Origin: Desulfobacteraceae bacterium
Lineage (GTDB): Bacteria; Desulfobacterota; Desulfobacteria; Desulfobacterales; Desulfobacteraceae
Direction of reading: 5' to 3'
Assembly (NCBI GenBank): GCA_024227235.1
Contig: JAAEKY010000922.1
Location: 1 to 43,736 of the forward strand
Length of the DNA stretch: 43,736 nucleotides
A program made the position numbers and the translations under genes. Below the pieces are notes generated by a model. It made no database searches and was not told the DNA's origin. It was given only the letters and a program-made list of their open reading frames with translations. Every line of letters begins with the position of its first letter. The first letter of the stretch is position 1. This document shows positions 8,183 to 15,809 of the stretch, in pieces.

Positions 8183-9193
8183 ATGAAAGATAAGCAGATT
8201 TTGTTGGTTGATGATGATAAAGATTTATTAAGCCAACTCAGTATAACGATTAAGAAGTGTGGATATAATCAAGTTTTATTGGCCACTGGAGCAGATAATG
8301 CATGGGTGGTCATGAAAACCAAAAAAATTGATTGCATTATCAGTGCCTATGAAATGAAAGAAATGACAGGTCTTGCCTTGCTTAAAATTATCAGGCGGGA
8401 GGATAGTTCTTCTGAGATTCCATTTTTCTTAACAGACAATGCCTTTACACAAATCAAAGTGCTTAAGGCCGGGCAAACCGGTGTTACAGGACTTTTTGTT
8501 GTTCCATATAATGGAAAAACAATGGGGGAAAAGTTAGATTCAGCATTTAAAAATGTTAAAGAACCTGTGATTCAAAAAACTGAGGAAACATTTGATTATG
8601 GATTGGAATTAATAGAAAAAAAGGAATATGAAAAAGCCATACAGGTCTTTACAGAATTAATAAAACAAAAAGATAATCCTGAGTATTATTTTAATATTGG
8701 ATATATTAAAACATCTCAGGGTAAGCATCCAGAGGCGATTGAGGCTTTTTCCATGGCAACTAAACTGGACAAACTTTTTGGTAGAGCCTATGAAGAAATT
8801 GGTCGAATTTATAAAATTATGGGAGACATGGAAAAAGCTGAAGAGTTTATGCAACAGGCGGCAGAAATTTATATGGAAACAGATAAAATAGGCGCAGCAG
8901 AAGAGGTCCTTAATGAAATTCTTGAATCTGGAACTGATTCACTTAATGTTTTTAATACACTTGGCGTAGTATTTAGGAAAAAAGGAGATATTGATACGGC
9001 ATTGGTTCAATATAAAAAAGCATTAAAAGTTCATCCAGATGAACCGTATATTTACTATAATATCGGAAGACTTTACCTGGATAAAAAAGACACAACACAG
9101 GCAAAGCAATATTTTCAAACCGCTCTTGAAAAAGAGCCTGAATTCAAAGAAGCCAAACAGGTTATTAAGGCTATTGATCTGGGTATTGTTTAG
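8183..9193 (+). CDS. Degenerate receiver domain fused to TPR repeats
   Basis: The start is ATG 8183 (TTG 8180 directly precedes it). AGGGTG at 8173-8178 overlaps the cyaA stop, so it is expressed with cyaA. Residues 1-120 form a CheY-like fold: the acidic DDD at 10-12 is intact, but the phospho-acceptor position is alanine (A55 in IISAYEMKEMTG) and the usual KP motif is replaced (VVPYNGK). Phosphotransfer is therefore unlikely. Residues about 135-330 hold tandem TPRs, e.g. PEYYFNIGYIKTSQGKHPEA and PYIYYNIGRLYLDKKDTTQA. It looks like a protein-interaction scaffold that uses a pseudo-receiver. Its link to cAMP signalling is inferred from operon position. Confidence 0.88.
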   Translation: MKDKQILLVDDDKDLLSQLSITIKKCGYNQVLLATGADNAWVVMKTKKIDCIISAYEMKEMTGLALLKIIRREDSSSEIPFFLTDNAFTQIKVLKAGQTGVTGLFVVPYNGKTMGEKLDSAFKNVKEPVIQKTEETFDYGLELIEKKEYEKAIQVFTELIKQKDNPEYYFNIGYIKTSQGKHPEAIEAFSMATKLDKLFGRAYEEIGRIYKIMGDMEKAEEFMQQAAEIYMETDKIGAAEEVLNEILESGTDSLNVFNTLGVVFRKKGDIDTALVQYKKALKVHPDEPYIYYNIGRLYLDKKDTTQAKQYFQTALEKEPEFKEAKQVIKAIDLGIV

Positions 9194-9298
9194 TCCGGAA
9201 ATTTTATGACATTTTGAGCTCTCTATCGAAAAACTGAATACAAAGGCTTATTGGGCTTATTTAAAGAAAAACAAAGGGTCAATGTCACCCTTCGGGCA

Positions 9299-9426
9299 AA
9301 ACGATTTTACTTCATCTGCTGCGTTACAGGCCGCTCGAAGTAAAGGATTACGGCTTCACGCCCTGTGCCTGACAGCTAAAGCAAAATCGTTTCGGGTCTG
9401 ACCTTTAGGTTAAGAAATATCCGGGT
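9299..9426. repeat. Structured intergenic element containing copy 1 of a 46-bp dispersed repeat
   Basis: The 240-bp gap 9194-9433 has no credible gene but is visibly structured and more GC-rich than its surroundings. Outer inverted arms are AAACGATTTT (9299-9308) and AAAATCGTTT (9383-9392). Inner arms are TTACTTC (9307-9313) and GAAGTAA (9337-9343). Bases 9381-9426 recur at 16700-16745 with two mismatches. It sits directly against the 3' end of the ABC-F gene. It could be a REP/MITE-like element or the scar of a larger mobile element. Confidence 0.6.
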
Positions 9427-9433
9427 TAGAATA

Positions 9434-11242
9434 TTACTTCTCTGAACTCGTTTTTTTTTGCTCAAGATATTCCCATCTTTCATAGAGTGAGTGAACATGT
9501 TCTTGTGACTGTTTAAGCAATATACAATAGTGTTTCATTTTTTCAGAATGATTTATGATATCAGGATTTTGAATTTTAGCAGATAATTTGTCTACGTCAT
9601 TTTCTGAGGATAGGATTTTTTCTTCGATATGATCTAATTCATATTTATCCTTATATGAAAATGCAATTGAAGATTTGTTTTTACTTGAGGGCTTTTTCTT
9701 AATTTTTTTTATTTTTTCTACAAATGAGTGTCTGTAAGTCATGATTTGATCAAAATTTTTAAAAAATTTAGCATCATTTTTCGGATCAAGATATAAAATT
9801 TTGTGGCAGACTTTGTCCATGAGGTAACGGTCATGGGAAACGATAACAACTGCACCGGGGAATTGGTGTATGCTGTCCTCAAGGACTTGTAGAGATAAAA
9901 TATCAAGATCATTGGTTGGCTCATCAAAAAGAATAATATCACACGGTGTCAGCATAATATTGGCAATGACTATTCTTGCTTTTTCACCACCAGAAAGTCT
10001 TTTAACCGGCATCTCAAGTTGATCCGGCATAAATAGAAAACGTTTTGCCCAGGAGACAACGTGAATAGATCTGTCCCGATAAAGAACACTGTCTCCTCCT
10101 GATGGGTTTAAGGCTTGCTTTAGTGTTAGTTCAGGATCTAACTTGGATCGGTTCTGGTCAAAGACAGCAATTCTTAAATCCGGTGCCCAGTCTATTTTGC
10201 CGTCATCAGGAGGAATCTTTTTTTCCAGAATGGATAAAAAGGTTGACTTACCACTGCCATTTTCTCCAACAACGCCCAGGCAAAACCCAGGACCAATTTC
10301 AAATGTAATATCAGAAAACAATTTTTTATTTTCGATTGTCTTTTTAATATGATAGGCACGTAATAATTTTTTTGTCTGCCTGCCCGTGGCATGGAAGTCG
10401 ATACCGACGGTTGCTGTGTTTTTATTCCTTGTCTTTAAAGCATGTAGTTCGATTTTTAATTTTTGAGCCTGTTCGATTCGATACTTCGCTTTGGTAGTCC
10501 GGGCTTTGGCCCCTTGTTTCAGCCATTCATCTTCTCTTCTCATTTTACTGGATAAAGACGCTTGTTTCTTTTGCTGGGCACTTAAAAATTTGTGTCTCTC
10601 TTTATCAAACTTTTTATACTGCCCTTGAATTTTAAAATATCCATCTGGGTAATATTTCCCGATTTCCATTATGTTCAAACAGATATTTTCAAGGAAGGTA
10701 CGATCATGACTGATAACAATAAATGAAAACTTTGCATTTTTTAATATTTTTTCAAGCCATAAAACACCATTTATATCCAAATGGTTGGTCGGCTCATCTA
10801 ACAATAATACGTCAGGTTGACTGCAAAGCGCTTTTGAAATGGCCAACTTTTTTTTCCATCCCCCAGACAGGTTTTTCGACAATGTGCCCGGATCTTCAAA
10901 TTTGCCTTCCCCCAATGACTTTTGAACAATTTTATGGCATTCTTTATCATCCATTGAAACCGCTTTTGTACTATTGTATAAAATTTGTTCTATTGTCTGG
11001 TTTGCATTAAGGATATCTTCTTGTGGAAGATAGATAAATCTTACCCCCTTCTTAGAGATCAACTCTCCTGTATCGGGTTGAGTTTCATTTGCAATGAGTT
11101 TTAACAAGGTCGATTTGCCAGAACCATTCATGCCAATGAGTCCAAGCTGTTCATTTAATTTAAAATCAAAGGACAGATCCTGAAAAAGGGTATCATCGCC
11201 ATAGGTTTTAGAGACGTTTTTAAGGCTGAAAATATGAGTCAT
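9434..11242 (-). CDS. uup: ABC-F family ATPase, Uup-like
   Basis: A soluble protein of 602 residues with two ABC ATPase domains and no membrane part. Domain 1 has Walker A GMNGSGKST (37-45), signature LSGGWKKK and Walker B LLLDEPTNHLD. Domain 2 has GENGSGKST (326-334), LSGGEKAR and ILFDEPTNDLD. The inter-domain linker with LKQGAKARTTKAKYR and the C-terminal coiled-coil extension starting KDKYELDHIEEKI are the Uup-type layout. ABC-F proteins act on ribosomes, and Uup has also been tied to replication/branched-DNA tolerance. The start ATG overlaps the stop of the small membrane-protein gene upstream (ATGA). Assignment to Uup rather than another ABC-F subgroup rests on the linker and C-terminal domain. 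Confidence 0.9.
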   Translation of the reverse strand: MTHIFSLKNVSKTYGDDTLFQDLSFDFKLNEQLGLIGMNGSGKSTLLKLIANETQPDTGELISKKGVRFIYLPQEDILNANQTIEQILYNSTKAVSMDDKECHKIVQKSLGEGKFEDPGTLSKNLSGGWKKKLAISKALCSQPDVLLLDEPTNHLDINGVLWLEKILKNAKFSFIVISHDRTFLENICLNIMEIGKYYPDGYFKIQGQYKKFDKERHKFLSAQQKKQASLSSKMRREDEWLKQGAKARTTKAKYRIEQAQKLKIELHALKTRNKNTATVGIDFHATGRQTKKLLRAYHIKKTIENKKLFSDITFEIGPGFCLGVVGENGSGKSTFLSILEKKIPPDDGKIDWAPDLRIAVFDQNRSKLDPELTLKQALNPSGGDSVLYRDRSIHVVSWAKRFLFMPDQLEMPVKRLSGGEKARIVIANIMLTPCDIILFDEPTNDLDILSLQVLEDSIHQFPGAVVIVSHDRYLMDKVCHKILYLDPKNDAKFFKNFDQIMTYRHSFVEKIKKIKKKPSSKNKSSIAFSYKDKYELDHIEEKILSSENDVDKLSAKIQNPDIINHSEKMKHYCILLKQSQEHVHSLYERWEYLEQKKTSSEK

Positions 11243-11475
11243 GATTCTTTGGGCTTTTGATTGATATGTTTGTAAACTCGCACCATTTTGATTATAAAAC
11301 TGATCAGCAGTGTTAAACTAATCAAGATGATAAAGCTTGCTGAAAAAAATGTCATAATAAAACTATAGGGATCTTTCAAAGTATAAGCGCCGATAAGAAG
11401 AGAGCTACCGAAAATAAGAAAAAAAACAGACACCAACATCAAAACAATTTGAAAAAGCCACCACGTATATTTCAT
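11239..11475 (-). CDS. Small two-helix inner-membrane protein
   Basis: 78 residues with two strongly hydrophobic segments, about residues 6-30 (WLFQIVLMLVSVFFLIFG) and 42-66 (MTFFSASFIILISLTLLISF), and a basic C-terminal tail (KMVRVYKHINQKPKES) that should face the cytoplasm. No family was recognised. The stop overlaps the ABC-F start (ATGA), so the two are translated together. The ribosome site is weak (GGA 11 bases upstream). The link to the ABC-F protein is positional only. Confidence 0.7.
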   Translation of the reverse strand: MKYTWWLFQIVLMLVSVFFLIFGSSLLIGAYTLKDPYSFIMTFFSASFIILISLTLLISFIIKMVRVYKHINQKPKES

Positions 11476-11522
11476 AAAGAGGAGATCCTTTAAAAAACCT
11501 GTATATTTGTAAAATCACGGCA

Positions 11523-11551
11523 AGTCTACCGTGTTGACTTTAAAAAATCAA
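11523..11551 (-). promoter_or_regulatory. Candidate promoter of the membrane protein / ABC-F unit
   Basis: On the minus strand: TTGATT (11551-11546), 17-base spacer, TAGACT (11528-11523), four of six at -10. It lies 47 bases ahead of the ATG at 11475. Confidence 0.35.
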
Positions 11552-11611
11552 ATCGATTTATCAACCGTCTTTTATTGTCCCTTTTTTTATGCAACATTAA
11601 GGGAAATATTA

Positions 11612-11639
11612 TTGATTTGTATGCTCAAGACATTATAAT
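11612..11639 (+). promoter_or_regulatory. Promoter of yjbQ and the two-component operon
   Basis: TTGATT (11612-11617), 16-base spacer, perfect TATAAT (11634-11639). It is located about 37 bases ahead of the proposed TTG start at 11677. This position also argues against the longer upstream start at 11575. Confidence 0.5.
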
Positions 11640-11676
11640 GCTTTTAACAACACGATTTATAAACAGGAGAAATATT

Positions 11677-12093
11677 TTGAAAACATATCGAAAAGAATTA
11701 TGGTTTGAAGTACCTACACGCCGGGCTTTTATAAATATTACCCCGCATATAAACACCTGCCTTGCTGAAAGTAAAATCAAAGAAGGATTAGTTTTAGTGA
11801 ATGCCATGCACATCACAGCATCGGTATTTATTAATGATGATGAATCAGGCCTGCATCATGATTACGAGGTGTGGCTTGAAAAGCTTGCACCACATGAACC
11901 CGTTTCAGGGTACCGGCATAATAGGGGTGAAGATAATGCTGATGCACATATGAAAAGACAAGTTATGGGTCGAGAAGTTGTTGTTGCTGTCACTGATGGG
12001 CAATTGGATTTTGGAACATGGGAACAAATTTTTTATGGTGAGTTTGATGGAAGAAGAAAAAAAAGAGTCCTTGTAAAAATAATTGGAGAATAA
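11677..12093 (+). CDS. yjbQ: YjbQ-family protein (UPF0047; secondary thiamine-phosphate synthase family)
   Basis: The start chosen is TTG 11677 ([13 protein letters not shown]), with AGGAGA (11666-11671) six bases upstream. The 138 residues match the usual family length. The longer frame from 11575 crosses a likely promoter. Family hallmarks are [47 protein letters not shown], the YRHN...D.H...G metal-site-like block ([10 protein letters not shown]) and [17 protein letters not shown]. coli YjbQ shows weak thiamine-phosphate synthase activity. The physiological role is not settled. Its stop overlaps the ribosome site of the response regulator that follows. Confidence 0.92.
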   Translation: MKTYRKELWFEVPTRRAFINITPHINTCLAESKIKEGLVLVNAMHITASVFINDDESGLHHDYEVWLEKLAPHEPVSGYRHNRGEDNADAHMKRQVMGREVVVAVTDGQLDFGTWEQIFYGEFDGRRKKRVLVKIIGE

Positions 12094-12100
12094 TTTAATT

Positions 12101-12772
12101 ATGAGAATTCTTGTTGTTGAAGATGATTTAAAAATAGCTGAGTTTATTCAAAAAGGGCTTAAAACATCAGGGTTTGCAGTTGATCATGCCGAAACAGGAA
12201 CTATTGGTTTTGATTTAGCGTTGGATGAATCTTATGATACTTTAGTTGTAGACATTATGTTGCCGGAACTGGATGGTCTGTCTTTAATTAAGAAAATTAG
12301 AGAAAGAAAAATCAATACACCTATCATTATTTTGAGCGCCAGGGGTCGAGTGGATGACAGAGTAAACGGTCTTCAGGCAGGTGCGGATGATTACCTGACA
12401 AAGCCATTTGCTTTTACTGAACTTCTTGCCAGGATACACGCGCTTATTAGAAGAGCAGGAAATGTTACTGATCCGGCTAATCTTTCTTATGCTGATTTGA
12501 CCCTTGATATCTTAAAACGCCAGGTAATAAGAAATAATGAAAAGATTGAATTGCAGCCTTTGGAATTTTCATTATTAGAGTATTTGTTAAGGAATAAAGA
12601 GCGGGTCGTCTCAAGGACAATGATTATGGAGCATGTCTGGGATTATAATTTTGATCCAATGACCAATGTTGTTGAAGCAAGAATTTGCAGGCTAAGAGAT
12701 AAAATTGATAAAGACTTTGAACCCAAATTAATTCATACGGTTCGGGGTGCAGGATATGTTCTAAAACATTAA
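12101..12772 (+). CDS. OmpR/PhoB-family response regulator
   Basis: The start is ATG 12101 (MRILVVEDD), with GGAGA 10 bases upstream. A TTG at 12083 would add six non-family residues. At 223 residues it has a receiver domain (phospho-acceptor D51 in VVDIMLPELDG, KPF motif with K103 region) and a C-terminal winged-helix DNA-binding domain (VVSRTMIMEHVWDYNFDP, RLRDKIDKDF, IHTVRGAGYVL). It most resembles the CusR/heavy-metal subgroup. The stop shares one base with the kinase ATG (TAATG). The downstream degP-like gene is a plausible target. Confidence 0.95.
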   Translation: MRILVVEDDLKIAEFIQKGLKTSGFAVDHAETGTIGFDLALDESYDTLVVDIMLPELDGLSLIKKIRERKINTPIIILSARGRVDDRVNGLQAGADDYLTKPFAFTELLARIHALIRRAGNVTDPANLSYADLTLDILKRQVIRNNEKIELQPLEFSLLEYLLRNKERVVSRTMIMEHVWDYNFDPMTNVVEARICRLRDKIDKDFEPKLIHTVRGAGYVLKH

Positions 12773-14175
12773 TGAACTATACTATATTTAATACAATTGC
12801 ATTTAGATTAGCGCTCTGGTTTACGGGAATATTTACCATTTGTTCCGGTGTTGCCTTTGTCCTTTTTTATTTTTTAGCGACTCAAACCATTCAGGGCCAA
12901 ATCGATCAGGAATTATTAGATAATGCCTCTAAATTTTCTGCGGTTATTCGCAGAAATGGCCTAATGGGTGCCAGAGAACTGGCAGTTGTAGAAGCTCAGG
13001 CAGCAGGTGAAAAAGCAATTTTTTTTAGACTTGTATATCCGACAGGAGAAGTGTTTGCTTCTTCCCATATGTCTTATTGGGAAAATGTAAGTGTCAGTAA
13101 ACGTGCATTGCGAAGCCTTATGGTTAACAAAACAAACATATTTGAAACTATCCTCATCCAATCAAGCAACCAGAAAGCCAGAATCCTTTATAGCTATGTT
13201 GCACCAAATGCAATTTTGCAAACCGGTATCGCTTTAAATTTTTATGCTAAGTTTTTGGCAGCATTTAAAAAGGTGTTTATTGGTGCCATGGGGTTTATTG
13301 TTATTTTTTCTGGATTGGCTGGCTGGCTGCTGATTAGAAAAGCGTTATCAGGCGTTTCCACCATTACAAAGACGGCACAAAACATTACGGGTAATACGCT
13401 TGAAGCCAGAGTTTCCGGAACCGGTAATAAGGATGAACTTGATCATTTGGTAATCACGTTTAATTCTATGCTTGATCGAATAGAAGAACTTGTAAAAAGT
13501 ATCAGGGAAATGAGTGATAATATTGCCCATGATTTAAAAAGCCCAATTGCTAGAATTAGAGGATTTGCAGAACTTGCACTGATTCATGAGGAAAATCTGG
13601 AAAATTATCGGGATATGGCATCAAATACAATTGAAGAATCTGACCGGCTGTTAGATATGATCAACACAATGCTGGTAATTTCAAAAGCCGAGGCAGGCGA
13701 GGGTGAGTTCGTTTTTAAAAAAACAGATCTTTCAATTATGATCAAAGAGGCATGTGATCTTTTTGAGCCTGTTGCGGAAGATAAAAATATAGTATTTTTA
13801 AGAATCATAAAAGACCCAATATTTATAAATGCAGATATTAAAATGCTTCAACGGGCATTTTCCAACCTATTGGACAATGCTATTAAATATACGCCGGAAA
13901 ATGAAAAAGTAATTGTTACAACTGAAGTATTTGAAAATATAGTTTCTGTAAAAATTGAGGATAGTGGTATTGGTATTGCACCAGAATATTTTGAAAAAAT
14001 ATTCGAAAGATTCTACAGAGCAGAGTCTTCAAGAACAAGTCCAGGAACCGGATTAGGCTTAAGTCTTGCCAGAATTATTGTTCGCCAACATAAAGGTGAT
14101 ATCACGGTAACGAATAAGCAAAAGGGAATAGTTTTTGAAATAACATTACCATATAGTAATCTTGAGGTCATTTAA
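12772..14175 (+). CDS. Membrane sensor histidine kinase (CusS-like)
   Basis: 467 residues. The first membrane helix is about 13-35. A periplasmic sensor region spans about 36-165 and has no cysteine or His-rich metal site that I can see. The second helix is about 167-187. A HAMP domain follows (ALSGVSTITKTAQNI), then the dimerisation domain with phospho-accepting H253 (IAHDLKSPIARI). The ATPase has the N box (FSNLLDNAIKYTPE), G1 (EDSGIGI) and G2 (GTGLGLSLARII). It pairs with the preceding regulator. The sequence groups it with heavy-metal-type kinases, but the signal is unknown. The neighbouring degP suggests envelope stress. Confidence 0.94.
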   Translation: MNYTIFNTIAFRLALWFTGIFTICSGVAFVLFYFLATQTIQGQIDQELLDNASKFSAVIRRNGLMGARELAVVEAQAAGEKAIFFRLVYPTGEVFASSHMSYWENVSVSKRALRSLMVNKTNIFETILIQSSNQKARILYSYVAPNAILQTGIALNFYAKFLAAFKKVFIGAMGFIVIFSGLAGWLLIRKALSGVSTITKTAQNITGNTLEARVSGTGNKDELDHLVITFNSMLDRIEELVKSIREMSDNIAHDLKSPIARIRGFAELALIHEENLENYRDMASNTIEESDRLLDMINTMLVISKAEAGEGEFVFKKTDLSIMIKEACDLFEPVAEDKNIVFLRIIKDPIFINADIKMLQRAFSNLLDNAIKYTPENEKVIVTTEVFENIVSVKIEDSGIGIAPEYFEKIFERFYRAESSRTSPGTGLGLSLARIIVRQHKGDITVTNKQKGIVFEITLPYSNLEVI

Positions 14176-14197
14176 TCGTCATCTTTATGTATTATTG

Positions 14198-14228
14198 TTA
14201 AGTTTAGTTATAATTCAATTAAACTTAA
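14198..14228 (+). promoter_or_regulatory. Inverted repeat around a -10 box upstream of the degP-like gene
   Basis: A perfect 9-bp inverted repeat, TTAAGTTTA (14198-14206) and TAAACTTAA (14220-14228), with 13 bases between arms. A TATAAT (14209-14214) lies between the arms, so this may be an operator overlapping a promoter. There is no T tract, so it is not a terminator. AGGGAGG follows and serves the next gene. Confidence 0.45.
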
Positions 14229-14246
14229 TAGCATTAGGGAGGTTGT

Positions 14247-15665
14247 ATGAGGTATATCTATAAAATTTTGTTTATCTTGTTGGTCATTGCATTTTTGGCT
14301 ACACCAGCATTGGCAAAAAAGAAAGCCAATAGTGTTCTGTTGATTCCAGCAAGCTTTGCTGATCTTGCTAAACAGGCTAAACCAGGTGTCGTAAATATAC
14401 AGACTGTTAAAACGATTAAAGGGGGAGGAAGGGTTTTTAAACATTTTTTTGGTCAACCCTTTGGCGGAAAAGAAAATCCCTTTGAACAATTTCTTAATCC
14501 TTTTCAAAATCAAAGACCGCAAAATAGAAAAGAAAGTAGTTTGGGATCTGGTTTTATCATTAGTAAGGATGGCTATATTGTCACCAATAATCATGTCATT
14601 AAAGATGCAGATGAAATTAAAGTTATATTACATAATGATAAAGATTATAATGCAAAGATTATAGGAACAGACCCGATGTCAGATTTAGCACTTATTAAAA
14701 TTGATGCTAAAAACTTGAAAGCCTTAAAATTTGGAAGTTCTTCAGATATGGATGTTGGATCCTGGGTGGTTGCTGTTGGGAGTCCGTTTGGACTGGAACA
14801 GACTGTAACAGCAGGAATTATCAGCGCCAAAGGCAGAATTATTGGTGCGGGTCAATATGATGATTTTATCCAGACCGATGCGTCTATTAACCCGGGTAAT
14901 TCTGGTGGTCCATTATTAAATCTGAATGGAGAGGTTATTGGAATTAATACAGCCATCATAAAATCTGGCCAGGGTATTGGATTTGCAATTCCGTCAGATC
15001 TGGCCACTGGAATTGTTGACCAGTTAATTGACCAAAAATCAGTTTCTCGTGGCTGGCTGGGAGTTGCGATTCAAAATGTCACAGAGCAACTGGCAAAATA
15101 TTATCATATAAAAGAAACTAAAGGCGTATACGTTGCTAAAGTATATGAGGACAACCCCGCTGATAAGGCCGGTATTAAAATAGGGGATGTCATTTTAAAA
15201 ATTAATAATAAAAAAATTGATTCATCAAGAGATCTTACAATGACCATTGCAAGTACTTCTGTTGGTGAAACAGTAAAAGTTAAATTAATTCGGAATGGAA
15301 AAGAAAAAACAATTAAAGTTAAATTGGGTAAAAGACCGGATGAAGATTCGAGGATTGCTCAGACAATTGATGGGTACGATATGTTTGGTTTCAGATTAAA
15401 GCAAATGGATTCTGAAATGGCCAGGAAATTAGGGTATCCCGGACATGTTAAAGGACTGGTAGTCATTGAGATCGAACAAGGCAGTAAGGCTGCAAACACA
15501 GCAGTCCGCCGCGGAGACCTTTTAATGGAAATAAACCATCATAAAATTACGACACATAAAGAATATCAAAAATATTTAAAGGCAATTAACAAAGGTGGTT
15601 TAATTCAATTACTTTTCAGGAGAGGTAACACTCACGTATTTGTTGCAACGTTTGAAAAGCCATAA
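14247..15665 (+). CDS. degP: DegP/HtrA-type periplasmic serine protease (Do family)
   Basis: 472 residues with a Sec signal peptide (KILFILLVIAFLATPALA, cut near residue 23). The trypsin-like domain has the triad H116 (TNNHVIKD), D146 (SDLALIKI) and S219 (NPGNSGGPL), followed by two PDZ domains (about 262-350 and 375-465). It degrades or chaperones misfolded envelope proteins. The F/Q/N-rich loop at 64-95 (FGGKENPFEQFLNPFQNQ) corresponds to the LA loop of DegP. The ribosome site AGGGAGG is four bases from the ATG. It lies 71 bases after the kinase gene, behind its own likely promoter. degP versus degQ/mucD naming is uncertain. Confidence 0.95.
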   Translation: MRYIYKILFILLVIAFLATPALAKKKANSVLLIPASFADLAKQAKPGVVNIQTVKTIKGGGRVFKHFFGQPFGGKENPFEQFLNPFQNQRPQNRKESSLGSGFIISKDGYIVTNNHVIKDADEIKVILHNDKDYNAKIIGTDPMSDLALIKIDAKNLKALKFGSSSDMDVGSWVVAVGSPFGLEQTVTAGIISAKGRIIGAGQYDDFIQTDASINPGNSGGPLLNLNGEVIGINTAIIKSGQGIGFAIPSDLATGIVDQLIDQKSVSRGWLGVAIQNVTEQLAKYYHIKETKGVYVAKVYEDNPADKAGIKIGDVILKINNKKIDSSRDLTMTIASTSVGETVKVKLIRNGKEKTIKVKLGKRPDEDSRIAQTIDGYDMFGFRLKQMDSEMARKLGYPGHVKGLVVIEIEQGSKAANTAVRRGDLLMEINHHKITTHKEYQKYLKAINKGGLIQLLFRRGNTHVFVATFEKP

Positions 15666-15688
15666 TCTGTAATTAATAATTTTTAAAT

Positions 15689-15728
15689 AACGGCATTCTT
15701 ACTTATATTATGGTAAGAATGCCGTTTT
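15689..15728 (+). terminator. Strong hairpin terminator after the degP-like gene
   Basis: A perfect 14-bp stem, AACGGCATTCTTAC (15689-15702) with GTAAGAATGCCGTT (15713-15726), 10-base loop, then a short run of T (four including the last stem bases). The stem is strong and the T tract is short. Confidence 0.8.
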
Positions 15729-15733
15729 AGTTC

Positions 15734-15762
15734 TTGACAAAAATTATGTGAATCAATACTTA
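15734..15762 (+). promoter_or_regulatory. Weak candidate promoter of the PilZ gene
   Basis: A perfect TTGACA (15734-15739) immediately after the terminator. At 17 bases the -10 position reads TACTTA (15757-15762), a poor match, so an activator may be needed or the -35 is chance. Confidence 0.25.
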
Positions 15763-15809
15763 TTTTATAAATCTGTATTATCTTGTTACTACATGGAAAG
15801 GATTGTGAG

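Noticed and set aside
10102..11010. Plus-strand frames inside the ABC-F gene
   Set aside because: They are shadows of a gene with intact Walker and signature motifs throughout.
11575..11676. Longer start of the YjbQ protein
   Set aside because: It crosses a TTGATT-N16-TATAAT promoter, adds 34 residues foreign to the family, and TTG 11677 has AGGAGA at ideal spacing.
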